From NCBI GenBank assembly GCA_964483105.1, contig CAYZZU010000001.1, positions 123,322-187,321 of the forward strand: a stretch of 64,000 nucleotides of DNA, written 5' to 3'. The notes under the pieces are model-generated. The model ran no database searches and was not told the origin of the DNA. It was given only the letters and a program-made list of their open reading frames with translations. Below, piece after piece: positions 25,994 through 34,832 of this stretch (its first letter is position 1; each line of letters starts with the position of its first letter). The translations under genes were made by a program, and so were the position numbers. The DNA is from CAYZZU01 sp964483105. Its GTDB lineage: Bacteria > CG2-30-53-67.

Positions 25994-27559
25994 ATGCAAA
26001 CGGTCACGATCTATGACACCACATTGCGGGATGGAACCCAGGCGGAGGATATTTCCCTGTCCGTTCTGGACAAACTCCGGATCACCGAACAACTGGATGA
26101 TTTCGGCATCCATTACATCGAGGGGGGGTGGCCCGGTTCCAACCCGAGGGATATCGAATACTTCAGGGAGGTGAAAAAACTCAGGCTTCACCACTCCAAG
26201 GTGGTGGCCTTTGGAAGTACCCGCAGGCGCGGGGTGACGCCGGGACGCGACCGGAATCTGACGACCATTGTCAAGTCAGGTGTTTCCGTGGCGACCATCT
26301 TCGGGAAATCCTGGGACCTCCACGTGACCCATGCCCTTCACGTGTCGAAGCGTGAGAATCTGGCCATGATCCGGGATTCCGTCGCCTATCTCAAGAGGCG
26401 TCTTTCCGAAGTGATCTATGATGCCGAGCATTTTTTCGATGGTTTCAAGGCCAATCCCGAGTATGCCATGCAAACCCTGGAGGCCGCAGAGGATGGGGGA
26501 GCGGATCTCATTGTGTTGTGCGACACCAATGGTGGGACCCTTCCTTTCGAGATCGGGGCGATCATGGATCACGTGCGGGAGCGGATTTCCACTCCTCTCG
26601 GCATCCACGCTCACAACGATTCCGAAGTTGCCGTGGCGAACAGTGTGATGGCGGTGCGCCATGGGGCCGTACAGGTGCAGGGAACCATCAACGGATACGG
26701 GGAACGGTGTGGTAATGCCAATCTTTGTTCCATCATTCCCAACCTGGTTCTGAAACTGAAGGTCCCCGGCTTTCCTGAAAAAAGGCTGAAGAAAATCCGG
26801 GAACTCTCCTGTGTTGTCTCCGAGATTGTCAATCTTCCCCCTGTCAAGCGCCTTCCCTATGTGGGGGATTCGGCCTTCGCCCATAAGGGCGGGGTTCATG
26901 TGAGTGCCGTGCGCAACCTGGCCGAGACCTATGAACATGTCCGGCCTGAGTCGGTGGGAAACCGTCGCCGGGTCCTGGTCTCGGACCTGTCCGGCCGGAG
27001 CAATATCTTCTTCAAGGCGCAGGAATATGGTCTGAACCTGGAGGGACGTTCCGGGGAGGTCCGGAAAATCCTCCGGGACCTGAAGCGTATGGAGAATCAG
27101 GGATTCCAGTTCGAAGGGGCCGAGGGGTCCTTCGAGGTTCTGATGCGCAAGGCCATGGGAAAAGGAAAACGCTACTTTGATCTTCTCGGGTTCCGCGTGA
27201 TTAACGAAAAGAAAGGGGAGGAACCGACCGACTGTGAGGCCACGATCATGCTCCGGGGACCGGATGGGCAGGTGGTCCATGAGGCCTCCGTGGGCAATGG
27301 CCCGGTCAACGCGCTGGACCGTGCGCTGAGGAAAGCCTTGTACAGTTTTTATCCTGATCTGAAAGAGGTGCGTCTCGAAGACTACAAGGTCCGTGTGTTA
27401 ACCGAGAAGAGCGGGACCAGCGCCAGTGTCCGTGTTCTGACCGAGTCGAGTGACGGGTCGGATCACTGGGGGACCGTGGGGGTTTCGGAGAACGTGGTGG
27501 AGGCTTCCTGGCAGGCCCTGGTGGACAGCCTGGTATACAAGTTGATGAAGAATGATTGA
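25994..27559 (+). CDS. cimA: (R)-citramalate synthase
   Basis: 521 residues. The HMG-like domain begins TVTIYDTTLRDGTQAED and has the metal-binding HAHNDSEVAVANS. The C-terminal 130 residues are a LeuA-type dimer/regulatory domain. Features such as RRRGVTPGRDRNL and GKSWDLHVTHAL mark the citramalate synthase group (TIGR00977) rather than isopropylmalate synthase. It condenses pyruvate and acetyl-CoA for threonine-independent isoleucine synthesis. The ATG at 25994 is used rather than the TTG just upstream. The last 8 bases overlap the next gene. Confidence 0.93.
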   Translation: MQTVTIYDTTLRDGTQAEDISLSVLDKLRITEQLDDFGIHYIEGGWPGSNPRDIEYFREVKKLRLHHSKVVAFGSTRRRGVTPGRDRNLTTIVKSGVSVATIFGKSWDLHVTHALHVSKRENLAMIRDSVAYLKRRLSEVIYDAEHFFDGFKANPEYAMQTLEAAEDGGADLIVLCDTNGGTLPFEIGAIMDHVRERISTPLGIHAHNDSEVAVANSVMAVRHGAVQVQGTINGYGERCGNANLCSIIPNLVLKLKVPGFPEKRLKKIRELSCVVSEIVNLPPVKRLPYVGDSAFAHKGGVHVSAVRNLAETYEHVRPESVGNRRRVLVSDLSGRSNIFFKAQEYGLNLEGRSGEVRKILRDLKRMENQGFQFEGAEGSFEVLMRKAMGKGKRYFDLLGFRVINEKKGEEPTDCEATIMLRGPDGQVVHEASVGNGPVNALDRALRKALYSFYPDLKEVRLEDYKVRVLTEKSGTSASVRVLTESSDGSDHWGTVGVSENVVEASWQALVDSLVYKLMKND

Positions 27560-27962
27560 AGAGATCGGGTTTGTTGTTCAGGTCGGGGAGAACACGGCGG
27601 TTGTCCGCACGGAGCGGAGCAGTGCCTGTGAAGGATGCGCTTCCGCCGGTTTCTGTCATATGGCCGAGGGCGAACAGGAGGTCTCCGTTGAGGCGGAAAA
27701 CCCGCTCCATGCCGTCAAGGGACAGAAGGTCAGGATTTCGATTCCGACCGCAAGTTTTCTGAAGGGGACCTTTATGCTCTATCTCTTTCCCCTGATCGGT
27801 CTCTTCGCGGGGATGATTCCGGGATATCTCTGGCGGGGAGAAACCGGATCCGCGGCGGGTGGCCTCCTCGGGCTCTTTTCCTTCTTTCTTTTGCAGCGGG
27901 TCATCAACCGGTATTTCGTGGCCGACAGGAGGTATCGGCCGGTGATCACCGAAATTCTGTAA
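27552..27962 (+). CDS. RseC/MucC-family membrane protein
   Basis: 136 residues: an N-terminal domain with a cysteine cluster (ACEGCASAGFC) followed by two adjacent transmembrane segments (about 72-92 and 98-116). This is the RseC layout. RseC-type proteins influence sigma-E signalling or electron transfer to SoxR via Rnf-like complexes; neither is seen here. It overlaps the cimA end by 8 bases, implying translational coupling. Confidence 0.82.
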   Translation: MIEEIGFVVQVGENTAVVRTERSSACEGCASAGFCHMAEGEQEVSVEAENPLHAVKGQKVRISIPTASFLKGTFMLYLFPLIGLFAGMIPGYLWRGETGSAAGGLLGLFSFFLLQRVINRYFVADRRYRPVITEIL

Positions 27963-28042
27963 GATCCCGGGAGGAGTTGGACTGCACATTGGGGATTGCG
28001 GCAGTTTTTTTTAAGGGAACTTCCGGGCTGTGCGGCCACTCG

Positions 28043-28237
28043 CTACTCAAAGAAGCGCCTTCCCAGAAAGATCAGGATGAGCCCCGAGATGATGACCACC
28101 AGCCCCAACGTGCGGAGGAGCCGGTTCGGAAGAGACGGAAGTTTCCTGGCGAACTCTTTGACCGTGTCCGGTGACGCGAAGTAGGGGAGTCCTTCCAGGA
28201 TCATGGCGAGCCCCACTGCAGAGAAAAAAAGTTCCAC
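28043..28237 (-). CDS. DUF2065 (YjeT-like) small membrane protein
   Basis: 64 residues with two hydrophobic segments and the pattern LAMILEGLPYFASPDTVK...LPSLPNRLLRTLGLVVI, matching DUF2065. The GTG start is preceded by GGAGG on the - strand. Function is unknown; YjeT is often linked to HflKC in proteobacteria, but no hfl genes are visible. It follows the gene at 28253 in the same direction. Confidence 0.8.
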   Translation of the reverse strand: MELFFSAVGLAMILEGLPYFASPDTVKEFARKLPSLPNRLLRTLGLVVIISGLILIFLGRRFFE

Positions 28238-28252
28238 GGATCCTCCGGAAGG

Positions 28253-28876
28253 TCAATCGGTATCAACCGTGATCAGAAGAGATCCCCGTGAGAGTGTAAC
28301 CGCCTTTACGGAACGGATCTCTTTTTCAAAGGGGTTCAGTTTCAAAAGATTGACCAGATGGGGCATCGGGGCTGCCGGGACCGGAATCCTCCCCAGAAAA
28401 ATCCGTTCAGGTTGAAACAGGATATGCTGGGAGCGGATGACCGGGTGTGTGATGATCCGGAAACTGACGGCCGCCTTTCGGAGCGGGGAAGAAGGCGCTC
28501 CGTTCTTTTTACCGTTGGGAGAAAAATCTCCGAAGGGGGTGAACCGGCCGGAAAAAACGGCATGATCCTTCTCCAGTGTGATGCGGACCTGAGAGAGACG
28601 TCCGGATTTGTATTTCCGATGCAGCCAGGAGTTGATCTCGAATTCGGAAAAAGGGATCCGGTGGGTTTTCTGGTGACTGAAGGAGAGCGTTTCATCGATC
28701 AACATATTGGTGAGCTTGGTTTGGCAGCTTTTGGCGGCCTCCTCTGAGACCGGTGAGGAGGAAAGGGGAATCGTGGCAAAGAGTTCAATCGTAAGATAGC
28801 CGATTCCCGCTATGAGGACGAGAAGGACCAGCCCAAGGATTTTCGAGGTGATCTTTTTTTTCTCCGAGGCGATCAT
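28253..28876 (-). CDS. Hypothetical membrane-anchored protein
   Basis: About 207 residues. One N-terminal transmembrane segment (LGLVLLVLIAGIGYLTI) anchors a basic, beta-rich extracytoplasmic domain. I do not recognise the family. The domain includes SEFEINSWLHRKYKSGRLSQ, loosely like lipid-binding-type DUF2993 proteins, but this is weak. The start is uncertain: ATG 28876 is used, and a TTG at 28900 is possible. It probably forms a two-gene operon with the DUF2065 gene 15 bases downstream and is divergent from the DUF366 gene. Confidence 0.65.
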   Translation of the reverse strand: MIASEKKKITSKILGLVLLVLIAGIGYLTIELFATIPLSSSPVSEEAAKSCQTKLTNMLIDETLSFSHQKTHRIPFSEFEINSWLHRKYKSGRLSQVRITLEKDHAVFSGRFTPFGDFSPNGKKNGAPSSPLRKAAVSFRIITHPVIRSQHILFQPERIFLGRIPVPAAPMPHLVNLLKLNPFEKEIRSVKAVTLSRGSLLITVDTD

Positions 28877-29128
28877 GGATTGATTCACAATCGGGAACAA
28901 AAAAAACGTCCGTTTCCTTTCAGTCGCCGGAAACTACTGTTTCGACAAGCTGTTGTGCCCGTTTCTTCATTTTCTTTCATAAAATACTACAGGGGGTTGT
29001 AGAATGTCAATTTTTTTATCCTTAGATGAACGGGATGTGTTTTCTGTTTTCTTCCTGAAGGCTTTGGGATAAAATGTCATTTTAGCATCATACCCCGGAT
29101 CCGGAAGGTATTGCTGAAGGGAGTGGGA

Positions 29129-29686
29129 ATGAAGGGAAAATTTATCCAGGAAGAAATCCCGTACACGGGTCGTGAGCTGACTTCTCATTGGGCCTTTCGA
29201 CGTTTCAATATCCCGGGAGACTGCATGGTCTCTTTTATCGGGTCCTGTGATGTTCCCGTCGACCGGATGGCGGATCTGGAGGATGTCCGGGAGAACGCTC
29301 CGATTGTAAGCAAAAGGATGCTCCATTTCATCGTGGAGCATTTCCAATGTGAACTTGAAACAGCGGTACTCCGCCAGAGGCTTCTGATCTGTCTCCTGTC
29401 CGAACTGATCAATTCACAACTGAAAGGTGAAAGGATCCGACGTCTTGGGGACGACCTCTATCTGGGAGAGGCCAAGCTTTCCGTCTCCATCGCGGTAAAA
29501 AGCCCGGTTTCCTGCATGATTCACGCCGGTCTGAACGTGGAGAGCCGGGGTGTTCCCGTCCGGGCGGTGGGGTTGCGCGATCTGGGAGTTGATCCTCAAC
29601 CCCTGGCTGAAAGCGCAATCCACCGGTACGGTGAGGAGTTGCGGAGGATCCGGGCCGCTCTCTGCAAGGTGCGCGGAGTATCCTGA
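29129..29686 (+). CDS. DUF366 family protein
   Basis: 185 residues. Recognised as DUF366 by overall sequence (YTGRELTSHWAFRRFNIPGD, VESRGVPVRAVGLRDLG). The biochemical role is unknown. The stop codon overlaps the queE start (TGATG), so the two are translationally coupled, which makes a role in 7-deazaguanine metabolism or a closely related process plausible. GGGAG precedes the chosen ATG at 29129; an upstream in-frame start at 29111 is less likely. Confidence 0.75.
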   Translation: MKGKFIQEEIPYTGRELTSHWAFRRFNIPGDCMVSFIGSCDVPVDRMADLEDVRENAPIVSKRMLHFIVEHFQCELETAVLRQRLLICLLSELINSQLKGERIRRLGDDLYLGEAKLSVSIAVKSPVSCMIHAGLNVESRGVPVRAVGLRDLGVDPQPLAESAIHRYGEELRRIRAALCKVRGVS

Positions 29687-30435
29687 TGCAGCATGATTCC
29701 GCCGAAATCATGGAAATCTTCTCTTCCATTCAGGGAGAGGGAATCCTGGTGGGGGAACGCCAGCTCTTTATCCGTTTTTACGGCTGTAATCTCTCCTGTG
29801 CCTATTGTGACACGGATGCCTCGCGCGGGAAATCGGGGGTATGCCGGGTGGAGCGCACTTCGGGGCAGGGGGATTTCTTTACAAGGCCCAATCCTCTTTC
29901 CGCCGGGGAGGTGGCTGAACTGATCCGGGAACGTCTGCGTCCCGCCTCTCTTTACCACTCCCTGGCGTTGACCGGTGGAGAACCGTTGCTCCAAAGGCGG
30001 TTCCTGGCCTCTTTTCTCCCTGAAATCCATTCCGGGATTCCGGTCTATCTGGAGACGAACGGGACCCTGCCGGACGCGCTTGCCTCGGTCCTGAAGGATC
30101 TGGACTGGATCGCCATGGATGTGAAGCTTGCGTCGGCCACAGGGCAGGCTACCGACTGGGAGGCTCACCGGTGGTTTCTCCGTACCGGGAAAGAAAAGCT
30201 CCTTTGCGTGAAGTCGGTCGTAACGCGGAAAACCAGCGAGGGGGAGCTCCGTCTGTTGGCGGATCTGATTTCTGAAGTGGATCCTGCAATCCCTCTGATT
30301 CTCCAGCCGGCCTCGGAATCGATCGGGGATGCGGAATGGGGCGGAACACTGCTTGCGTTCCAGAAGATCCTCAAGGAGGATCTTCGGACGGTAAGGGTCA
30401 TTCCACAGATTCATAACCTGTTGAAAATAATATAA
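29686..30435 (+). CDS. queE: 7-carboxy-7-deazaguanine synthase
   Basis: 249 residues, a radical-SAM enzyme with Cys34, Cys38 and Cys41 (CNLSCAYC), preceded by the QueE signature SIQGEGILVGERQLFIR. LTGGEPLLQ and LETNGTLP are also typical. It converts carboxytetrahydropterin to 7-carboxy-7-deazaguanine for queuosine. QueC and QueD genes are not in the window. It is coupled to the DUF366 gene upstream. Confidence 0.92.
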   Translation: MQHDSAEIMEIFSSIQGEGILVGERQLFIRFYGCNLSCAYCDTDASRGKSGVCRVERTSGQGDFFTRPNPLSAGEVAELIRERLRPASLYHSLALTGGEPLLQRRFLASFLPEIHSGIPVYLETNGTLPDALASVLKDLDWIAMDVKLASATGQATDWEAHRWFLRTGKEKLLCVKSVVTRKTSEGELRLLADLISEVDPAIPLILQPASESIGDAEWGGTLLAFQKILKEDLRTVRVIPQIHNLLKII

Positions 30436-30470
30436 GATGAATGTTTGATCCGGGGGGTATTCCTTTTCGT

Positions 30471-30498
30471 TTGACACGTGGTGGAAGATCGTTATAAT
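30471..30498 (+). promoter_or_regulatory. Strong sigma-70 promoter for argS
   Basis: Consensus TTGACA (30471-30476) and consensus TATAAT (30493-30498) with a 16-base spacer. The ribosome site AAAGGAG lies about 45 bases downstream. Confidence 0.75.
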
Positions 30499-30553
30499 CT
30501 TCTGTCTCTTCATCGGAAGTGACAACAAACGTTTGGCCGCAAAGGAGTTCGTA

Positions 30554-32224
30554 TTGAGGGAGACTGTTACAGAGATTCTGACCGGGGCGCTGGACCGGGC
30601 CCTTCAGGATGGGGTGTTTTCTCTGGAGGATCATCCCGTGATTCAGCTTGAGGTCCCCAAGGATCCCAGATTTGGCGATTTTTCCACCAACCTGGCCATG
30701 ATCCTGGCGGGAAGGTGCGGACGTCCTCCCCGGGAGATCGCAGCGGCGCTGATGGATCGGATCAGCGATCCGGACGGAATGATTGATCGTTGCGAGGTGG
30801 CCGGCCCGGGGTTTATCAACTTTTTCCTTCGGGAGGATTACTGGCTCCGGGTATTGCATGATATTGAGGTCGCAGGAGACGATTACGGGAAATCGGATCT
30901 GGGAAAGGGGAAACGGGTCCTCCTGGAGTTTGTGAGCGCCAACCCGACGGGTCCGCTTCATATCGGCCACGGCCGCGGAGCCGTAGTCGGGGATGCCCTG
31001 GCGAGGATCCTCCAGTCTGCGGGTTTTCACGTCACCCGGGAATTCTACGTCAATGACGCGGGCCGCCAGCTTTCCACTCTGGGACGTTCCGTCTGGATCC
31101 GGTACCGGCAGTTGCTCGGCGAGGAGATTCCATTCCCGTCGGAGGATAGTTATCCGGGGGAATATGTCATCGAAATCGCGAAAGAAATTCGGAACCGGGA
31201 GCAGGATCGCTATCTGTCCATGTCCGAGGAGGAGGTCATCCCCCTGTTCGCGGATCATGCGGCACACGTGATTCTTGATGGAATCCGTTCCGACCTCGTG
31301 AGGATGGACGTTCGTTTCGACCGTTTTTTTTCCGAGAAAACTCTTTTTGAAGGAGGTGGGGTCGAAGAATGTCTGTCGTCTCTTGAAAAGAAAGGTTTGG
31401 TTTACCGTGAGGAAAACGGCGCGCTGGTTCTGCGCACATCGAATTTCGGGGATGACAAGGACCGCGTTCTGATCAAGGGAAACGGAGAATATACCTACTT
31501 TGCCTCGGACATCGCCTATCATCAGGATAAGCTGGAACGGGGAGGAGACCTTCTCATCAACATCTGGGGGGCCGATCACCATGGATACGTGCCCAGGATG
31601 AGGAGCGCCCTCTCCGCCCTGGGGTACGATGGAAATCTCCTGACTGTCCTGCTGATTCAGATGGTGAACCTGCTGCGGGAGGGGAAACCGGTTCGGATGG
31701 GCAAGAGAACCGGTGAGTTTGTGACCCTCTCCGAGGTGATCGATGAGGTTGGAAACGACGTGGCCCGTTTCTTTTTCCTCCTCCGCCGCTCCGATTCCCA
31801 CCTGGACTTTGATCTGGATCTGGCCAAGACGCAGAGCAACGAGAACCCTGTTTATTATGTCCAATACGCCCACGCAAGGATCTGCAGCGTTTTCCGGCAG
31901 GCTGAGGGCAAGGGAATCCGGCCTCCGGAGGGCCGGGAAGTGAAGCTCTCTGTCCTGACCCTTCCGGAAGAGAGAAAGTTGATGAAGCTTCTGGGAACCT
32001 ATCCCGAGGTGGTGGAAGGCGCCGCCACGGCCATGGAACCACACCGGATTCCTTTTTATCTGCAGGACCTGGCCGCCCATCTCCATGCGTACTATTTCAA
32101 GCACCGGATTATTTCGGACGATCGGGAGAAGACACTGGCCCGTCTCTTTTTGATTGGTGCGGTTCGTACCGTGATCGCCAACGCCCTGAATCTGATTGGA
32201 GTGACGGCCCCGGAGAGTATGTAG
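30554..32224 (+). CDS. argS: Arginyl-tRNA synthetase
   Basis: 556 residues. The class I signature HIGH is at 136-139 in NPTGPLHIGHGRGA. The ArgS-specific N-terminal domain (PRFGDFSTNLAMILA) precedes it, RMGKRTGEFVT replaces KMSK, and a DALR anticodon-binding domain closes the protein (LHAYYFKHRII). TTG 30554 is chosen because AAAGGAG lies 7 bases upstream and it gives the usual start (RETVTEILTGAL); TTG 30533 is the alternative. Confidence 0.93.
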   Translation: MRETVTEILTGALDRALQDGVFSLEDHPVIQLEVPKDPRFGDFSTNLAMILAGRCGRPPREIAAALMDRISDPDGMIDRCEVAGPGFINFFLREDYWLRVLHDIEVAGDDYGKSDLGKGKRVLLEFVSANPTGPLHIGHGRGAVVGDALARILQSAGFHVTREFYVNDAGRQLSTLGRSVWIRYRQLLGEEIPFPSEDSYPGEYVIEIAKEIRNREQDRYLSMSEEEVIPLFADHAAHVILDGIRSDLVRMDVRFDRFFSEKTLFEGGGVEECLSSLEKKGLVYREENGALVLRTSNFGDDKDRVLIKGNGEYTYFASDIAYHQDKLERGGDLLINIWGADHHGYVPRMRSALSALGYDGNLLTVLLIQMVNLLREGKPVRMGKRTGEFVTLSEVIDEVGNDVARFFFLLRRSDSHLDFDLDLAKTQSNENPVYYVQYAHARICSVFRQAEGKGIRPPEGREVKLSVLTLPEERKLMKLLGTYPEVVEGAATAMEPHRIPFYLQDLAAHLHAYYFKHRIISDDREKTLARLFLIGAVRTVIANALNLIGVTAPESM

Positions 32225-32267
32225 AAGAAGGGGGGGCGCCGAAGTCTGCGTAGGATCGGAGGAAGCG

Positions 32268-32957
32268 ATGGGCAGAGAGATGAGGGATCTGAACAAGATC
32301 CGGGAAGATTACGAATTCCGTCTGAGTGGCCGGGAATTCAAGTGGCTGGTCACCGTGTCCGGAATGATCTGCATCCTGGTTTTTGTGCTCGGCTTTCTGA
32401 TCGGAAGAAACGTCCCCCTGAATTCTTCCTCCAGGGTGGACGAATCCCGGGATTTCACGCCGGAAAGGCCGTCTTTTGCCATCACACCGAAGCAGTCTCC
32501 GGGGAGGTACACTTTTTTTGATGAGCTGGCCGGAGACAAACCGTCCGATGGGTCTTCGAGCCGGGAACCGAAGGAGGTCCCGGCGCCCGACGAGAGCGGA
32601 AACCTCGCCCTGGCCCGTGAAGGGGCCCGGCAGGTCATCCGGGAGGTTAGGCCCCCGAAACAACCCGGAGAGGACGATGGGTCCGGCAAGCCCGCGGAGA
32701 GGGAACGAATCGCGCCGTCCAGATACACGGTCCAGGTGGGCGCTTTTACGGAGAAAGAGGTCGCCGAAAACTTGTCGCGAAAGCTGCGGAAGAAAGGATA
32801 TCCTTCTTATACCATGGACAAGACCCTTCCGGGAAGGGGAGTCTGGCATCGTGTGCGCGTGGGAAATTACGAAAGCCGGAAGGAGGCTGAACGTGTGGCC
32901 GACATGCTGGAGCGCCGGGAACGGTTCACCACCTTTGTCACCCTGTACGCGCAATAA
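32268..32957 (+). CDS. SPOR-domain membrane protein
   Basis: 229 residues: a short cytoplasmic tail, one transmembrane segment (about 27-46), a long Pro/charge-rich periplasmic linker, and a C-terminal SPOR domain (YTVQVGAFTEKEVAENLSRK and later WHRVRVGNY). SPOR domains bind denuded peptidoglycan at the division septum; the layout is like FtsN or DamX. It follows argS by 43 bases, a common pairing in related bacteria, and is probably cotranscribed. Confidence 0.88.
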   Translation: MGREMRDLNKIREDYEFRLSGREFKWLVTVSGMICILVFVLGFLIGRNVPLNSSSRVDESRDFTPERPSFAITPKQSPGRYTFFDELAGDKPSDGSSSREPKEVPAPDESGNLALAREGARQVIREVRPPKQPGEDDGSGKPAERERIAPSRYTVQVGAFTEKEVAENLSRKLRKKGYPSYTMDKTLPGRGVWHRVRVGNYESRKEAERVADMLERRERFTTFVTLYAQ

Positions 32958-33002
32958 CCGGTTTGACATCGGGAACCGGGGAAATCCGGGGATCTGAATC
33001 TG

Positions 33003-33974
33003 ATGTTTCAACTCAAACAGGAAAAGGTATATGTCCGGACCTTTGCCGAGGAACTTCGATGGAGATTCGGGTGCCGTGTCCACAAGATTCCGGTTCATGT
33101 CGGAATGACGTGCCCGAACCGGGATGGGACGATCGGAACCGGGGGATGCACCTTTTGCGGACCCGCCGGTTCCGCGGCGGGCTGGGCGAATCCCGAGATG
33201 AGTGTTTCCGATCAGTTAATTGCCGGAATCGCCTATGCAAAAAGAAGGTTCAAGGCCGGGAAGTTCATCGCCTATTTCCAACCCTATACCAACACGTACG
33301 CTTCCCTCCGGAGACTGGACGCCCTTTGGAGCGAGGCCCTCGGCGTGAGGGATGTGGTGGGACTGTCGATCGGGACGCGACCGGACTGTCTTCCGAACGA
33401 GATACTGGATCGGATCCGGTTCTATCGGGAGATCCTTCCTTATCTTTGCCTGGAGGTCGGCCTCCAGACGATCCACGATCAAACCCTGCGACGGATCCGC
33501 AGGGGACACAATTTCGATTGTTTTGCCGATGCCGTATGCCGCGCGCAGGCGCGAGAGATTCCCCTTTGTGTACATATCATCCTGGGGCTTCCCGGAGAGA
33601 CGGAACGGGATATGCTGGAGACCGTGCAGGTCCTTCTCGACATGGGGATCCAGGGGATTAAACTCCATCATCTTCATATTATCAGGGGATCCGCTTTGGA
33701 GAAGGAGTACCGGAGGGGGCTTGTGCCGCTCCTGACACGGGAAGAATACGTGCGTCTCGTCTGTAAAATAGTGAGGAAAATCTCCGGTCGAATGGTGATT
33801 CATCGATTCATGGGAGAGGCTCCGCCCGACCTTCTGGTCGCTCCGGCATGGACGGGCAACAAACGGGAGGTTACGGACGCGATCCGGAAGGAATTGAGGA
33901 AGGGCGTTTTTTTGGATGATGTTCCTTCCAGTCAATCCCTGCGGAGAAATCTGAAAACGTCAGGGAGCCGATAG
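33003..33974 (+). CDS. TIGR01212-family radical SAM protein (YhcC-like)
   Basis: 323 residues. The cluster-binding cysteines have the unusual wide spacing of this group: Cys37, Cys49 and Cys52 (TCPNRDGTIGTGGCTFC). YFQPYTNTYA, LSIGTRPDCLP and LEVGLQTIHDQTL are family motifs. The E. coli member YhcC has no agreed function. It lies downstream of the SPOR gene in the same direction. Confidence 0.88.
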   Translation: MFQLKQEKVYVRTFAEELRWRFGCRVHKIPVHVGMTCPNRDGTIGTGGCTFCGPAGSAAGWANPEMSVSDQLIAGIAYAKRRFKAGKFIAYFQPYTNTYASLRRLDALWSEALGVRDVVGLSIGTRPDCLPNEILDRIRFYREILPYLCLEVGLQTIHDQTLRRIRRGHNFDCFADAVCRAQAREIPLCVHIILGLPGETERDMLETVQVLLDMGIQGIKLHHLHIIRGSALEKEYRRGLVPLLTREEYVRLVCKIVRKISGRMVIHRFMGEAPPDLLVAPAWTGNKREVTDAIRKELRKGVFLDDVPSSQSLRRNLKTSGSR

Positions 33975-34052
33975 GGGATTCGGGACTGTACCGGGGTCCC
34001 TTCCAGTTTCCGGTACCTCACGTCACTCTTGTCTGAGAGAGGTATTTTCGGG

Positions 34053-34757
34053 ATGGTCTTGGGAATTCTGCGACGGAGAAAGGCTCTGCATTTGGTTCTC
34101 TCGTCATACGATGAGATCCGTGAGCATCTGGACTGGGCCCGGGAGAGAAAGATTCCGCTCGCGGTGTTGGGGGAAGGCTCGCCGAAGGAGTCTTCTTTAG
34201 CGCAGCTTCTGCAGGTCAACCATGCCCGGGAGGATGCCTATCTCCTGATTCAGTTCGTGGTCCGGAGCAGGACGGGGTTGTTCGTGAAAAAGGGAGAATC
34301 CCTGAATATCGAGTACGAGCTGAACCGGGGGTGTCGTTACAGCTTCCAGTCTTTTCCTGTCTCCGAGGTGGATCCGGGGAGCGGGATCTGGCGGATTGGA
34401 TATCCGGACCGGATTGATTCCTTCCAGGATCGGCGGGCTGTCCGGTACAAGAGTGTATCGATGGAATGCATACCGGTTGATCTCGAAAAGGATCGCGGCG
34501 TGGTGGTCGATATCGGTTTTCATGGCCTGAAATTTACGTCCAACCGGGTCTTCGAAAAGGGCACATTGCTCAGGAATCTTCGCTTTGAACTTCCACGATA
34601 CGGCCTGGTTCAGGGATCGGCCGTGGTCAAGTACATGCGCCCGTCCACCGAATATCCCCTTTGGCGTTACCTGTGCGGCGTCGAATTTACCGGGATGAGG
34701 TCCCGGGACCAAAAGAGAATCAACCGTTACGTGAACCATAGGATGCGCCGGAGGTAG
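34053..34757 (+). CDS. PilZ-domain protein (YcgR-like)
   Basis: 234 residues. An N-terminal YcgR-like flap domain (about 55-120) precedes a PilZ domain. The c-di-GMP-binding arginine motif is present as RRAVR (127-131). The second motif, normally D/NxSxxG, reads DIGFHG (153-158), with glycine in place of serine. Such proteins change motility or polysaccharide output on binding c-di-GMP; the altered motif may weaken binding. ATG 34053 is used rather than TTG 34029. Confidence 0.8.
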   Translation: MVLGILRRRKALHLVLSSYDEIREHLDWARERKIPLAVLGEGSPKESSLAQLLQVNHAREDAYLLIQFVVRSRTGLFVKKGESLNIEYELNRGCRYSFQSFPVSEVDPGSGIWRIGYPDRIDSFQDRRAVRYKSVSMECIPVDLEKDRGVVVDIGFHGLKFTSNRVFEKGTLLRNLRFELPRYGLVQGSAVVKYMRPSTEYPLWRYLCGVEFTGMRSRDQKRINRYVNHRMRRR

Positions 34758-34832
34758 CCCTTTCTCCGGTGAGGGTCAGGGAGACCACTCTCTTCGTTGG
34801 AACAATCCCGAAAGAGATGGAACGGGACGAGA

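Noticed and set aside
28987..29002. CTACA/TGTAG hairpin before the DUF366-queE pair as a preQ1 riboswitch
   Set aside because: The conserved loop and A-rich tail of preQ1 aptamers are absent; it is a simple short hairpin in a divergent promoter region.
30398..32296. 632-codon - strand frame opposite argS
   Set aside because: argS motifs and a consensus promoter are on the + strand; the antisense frame is a composition artefact.
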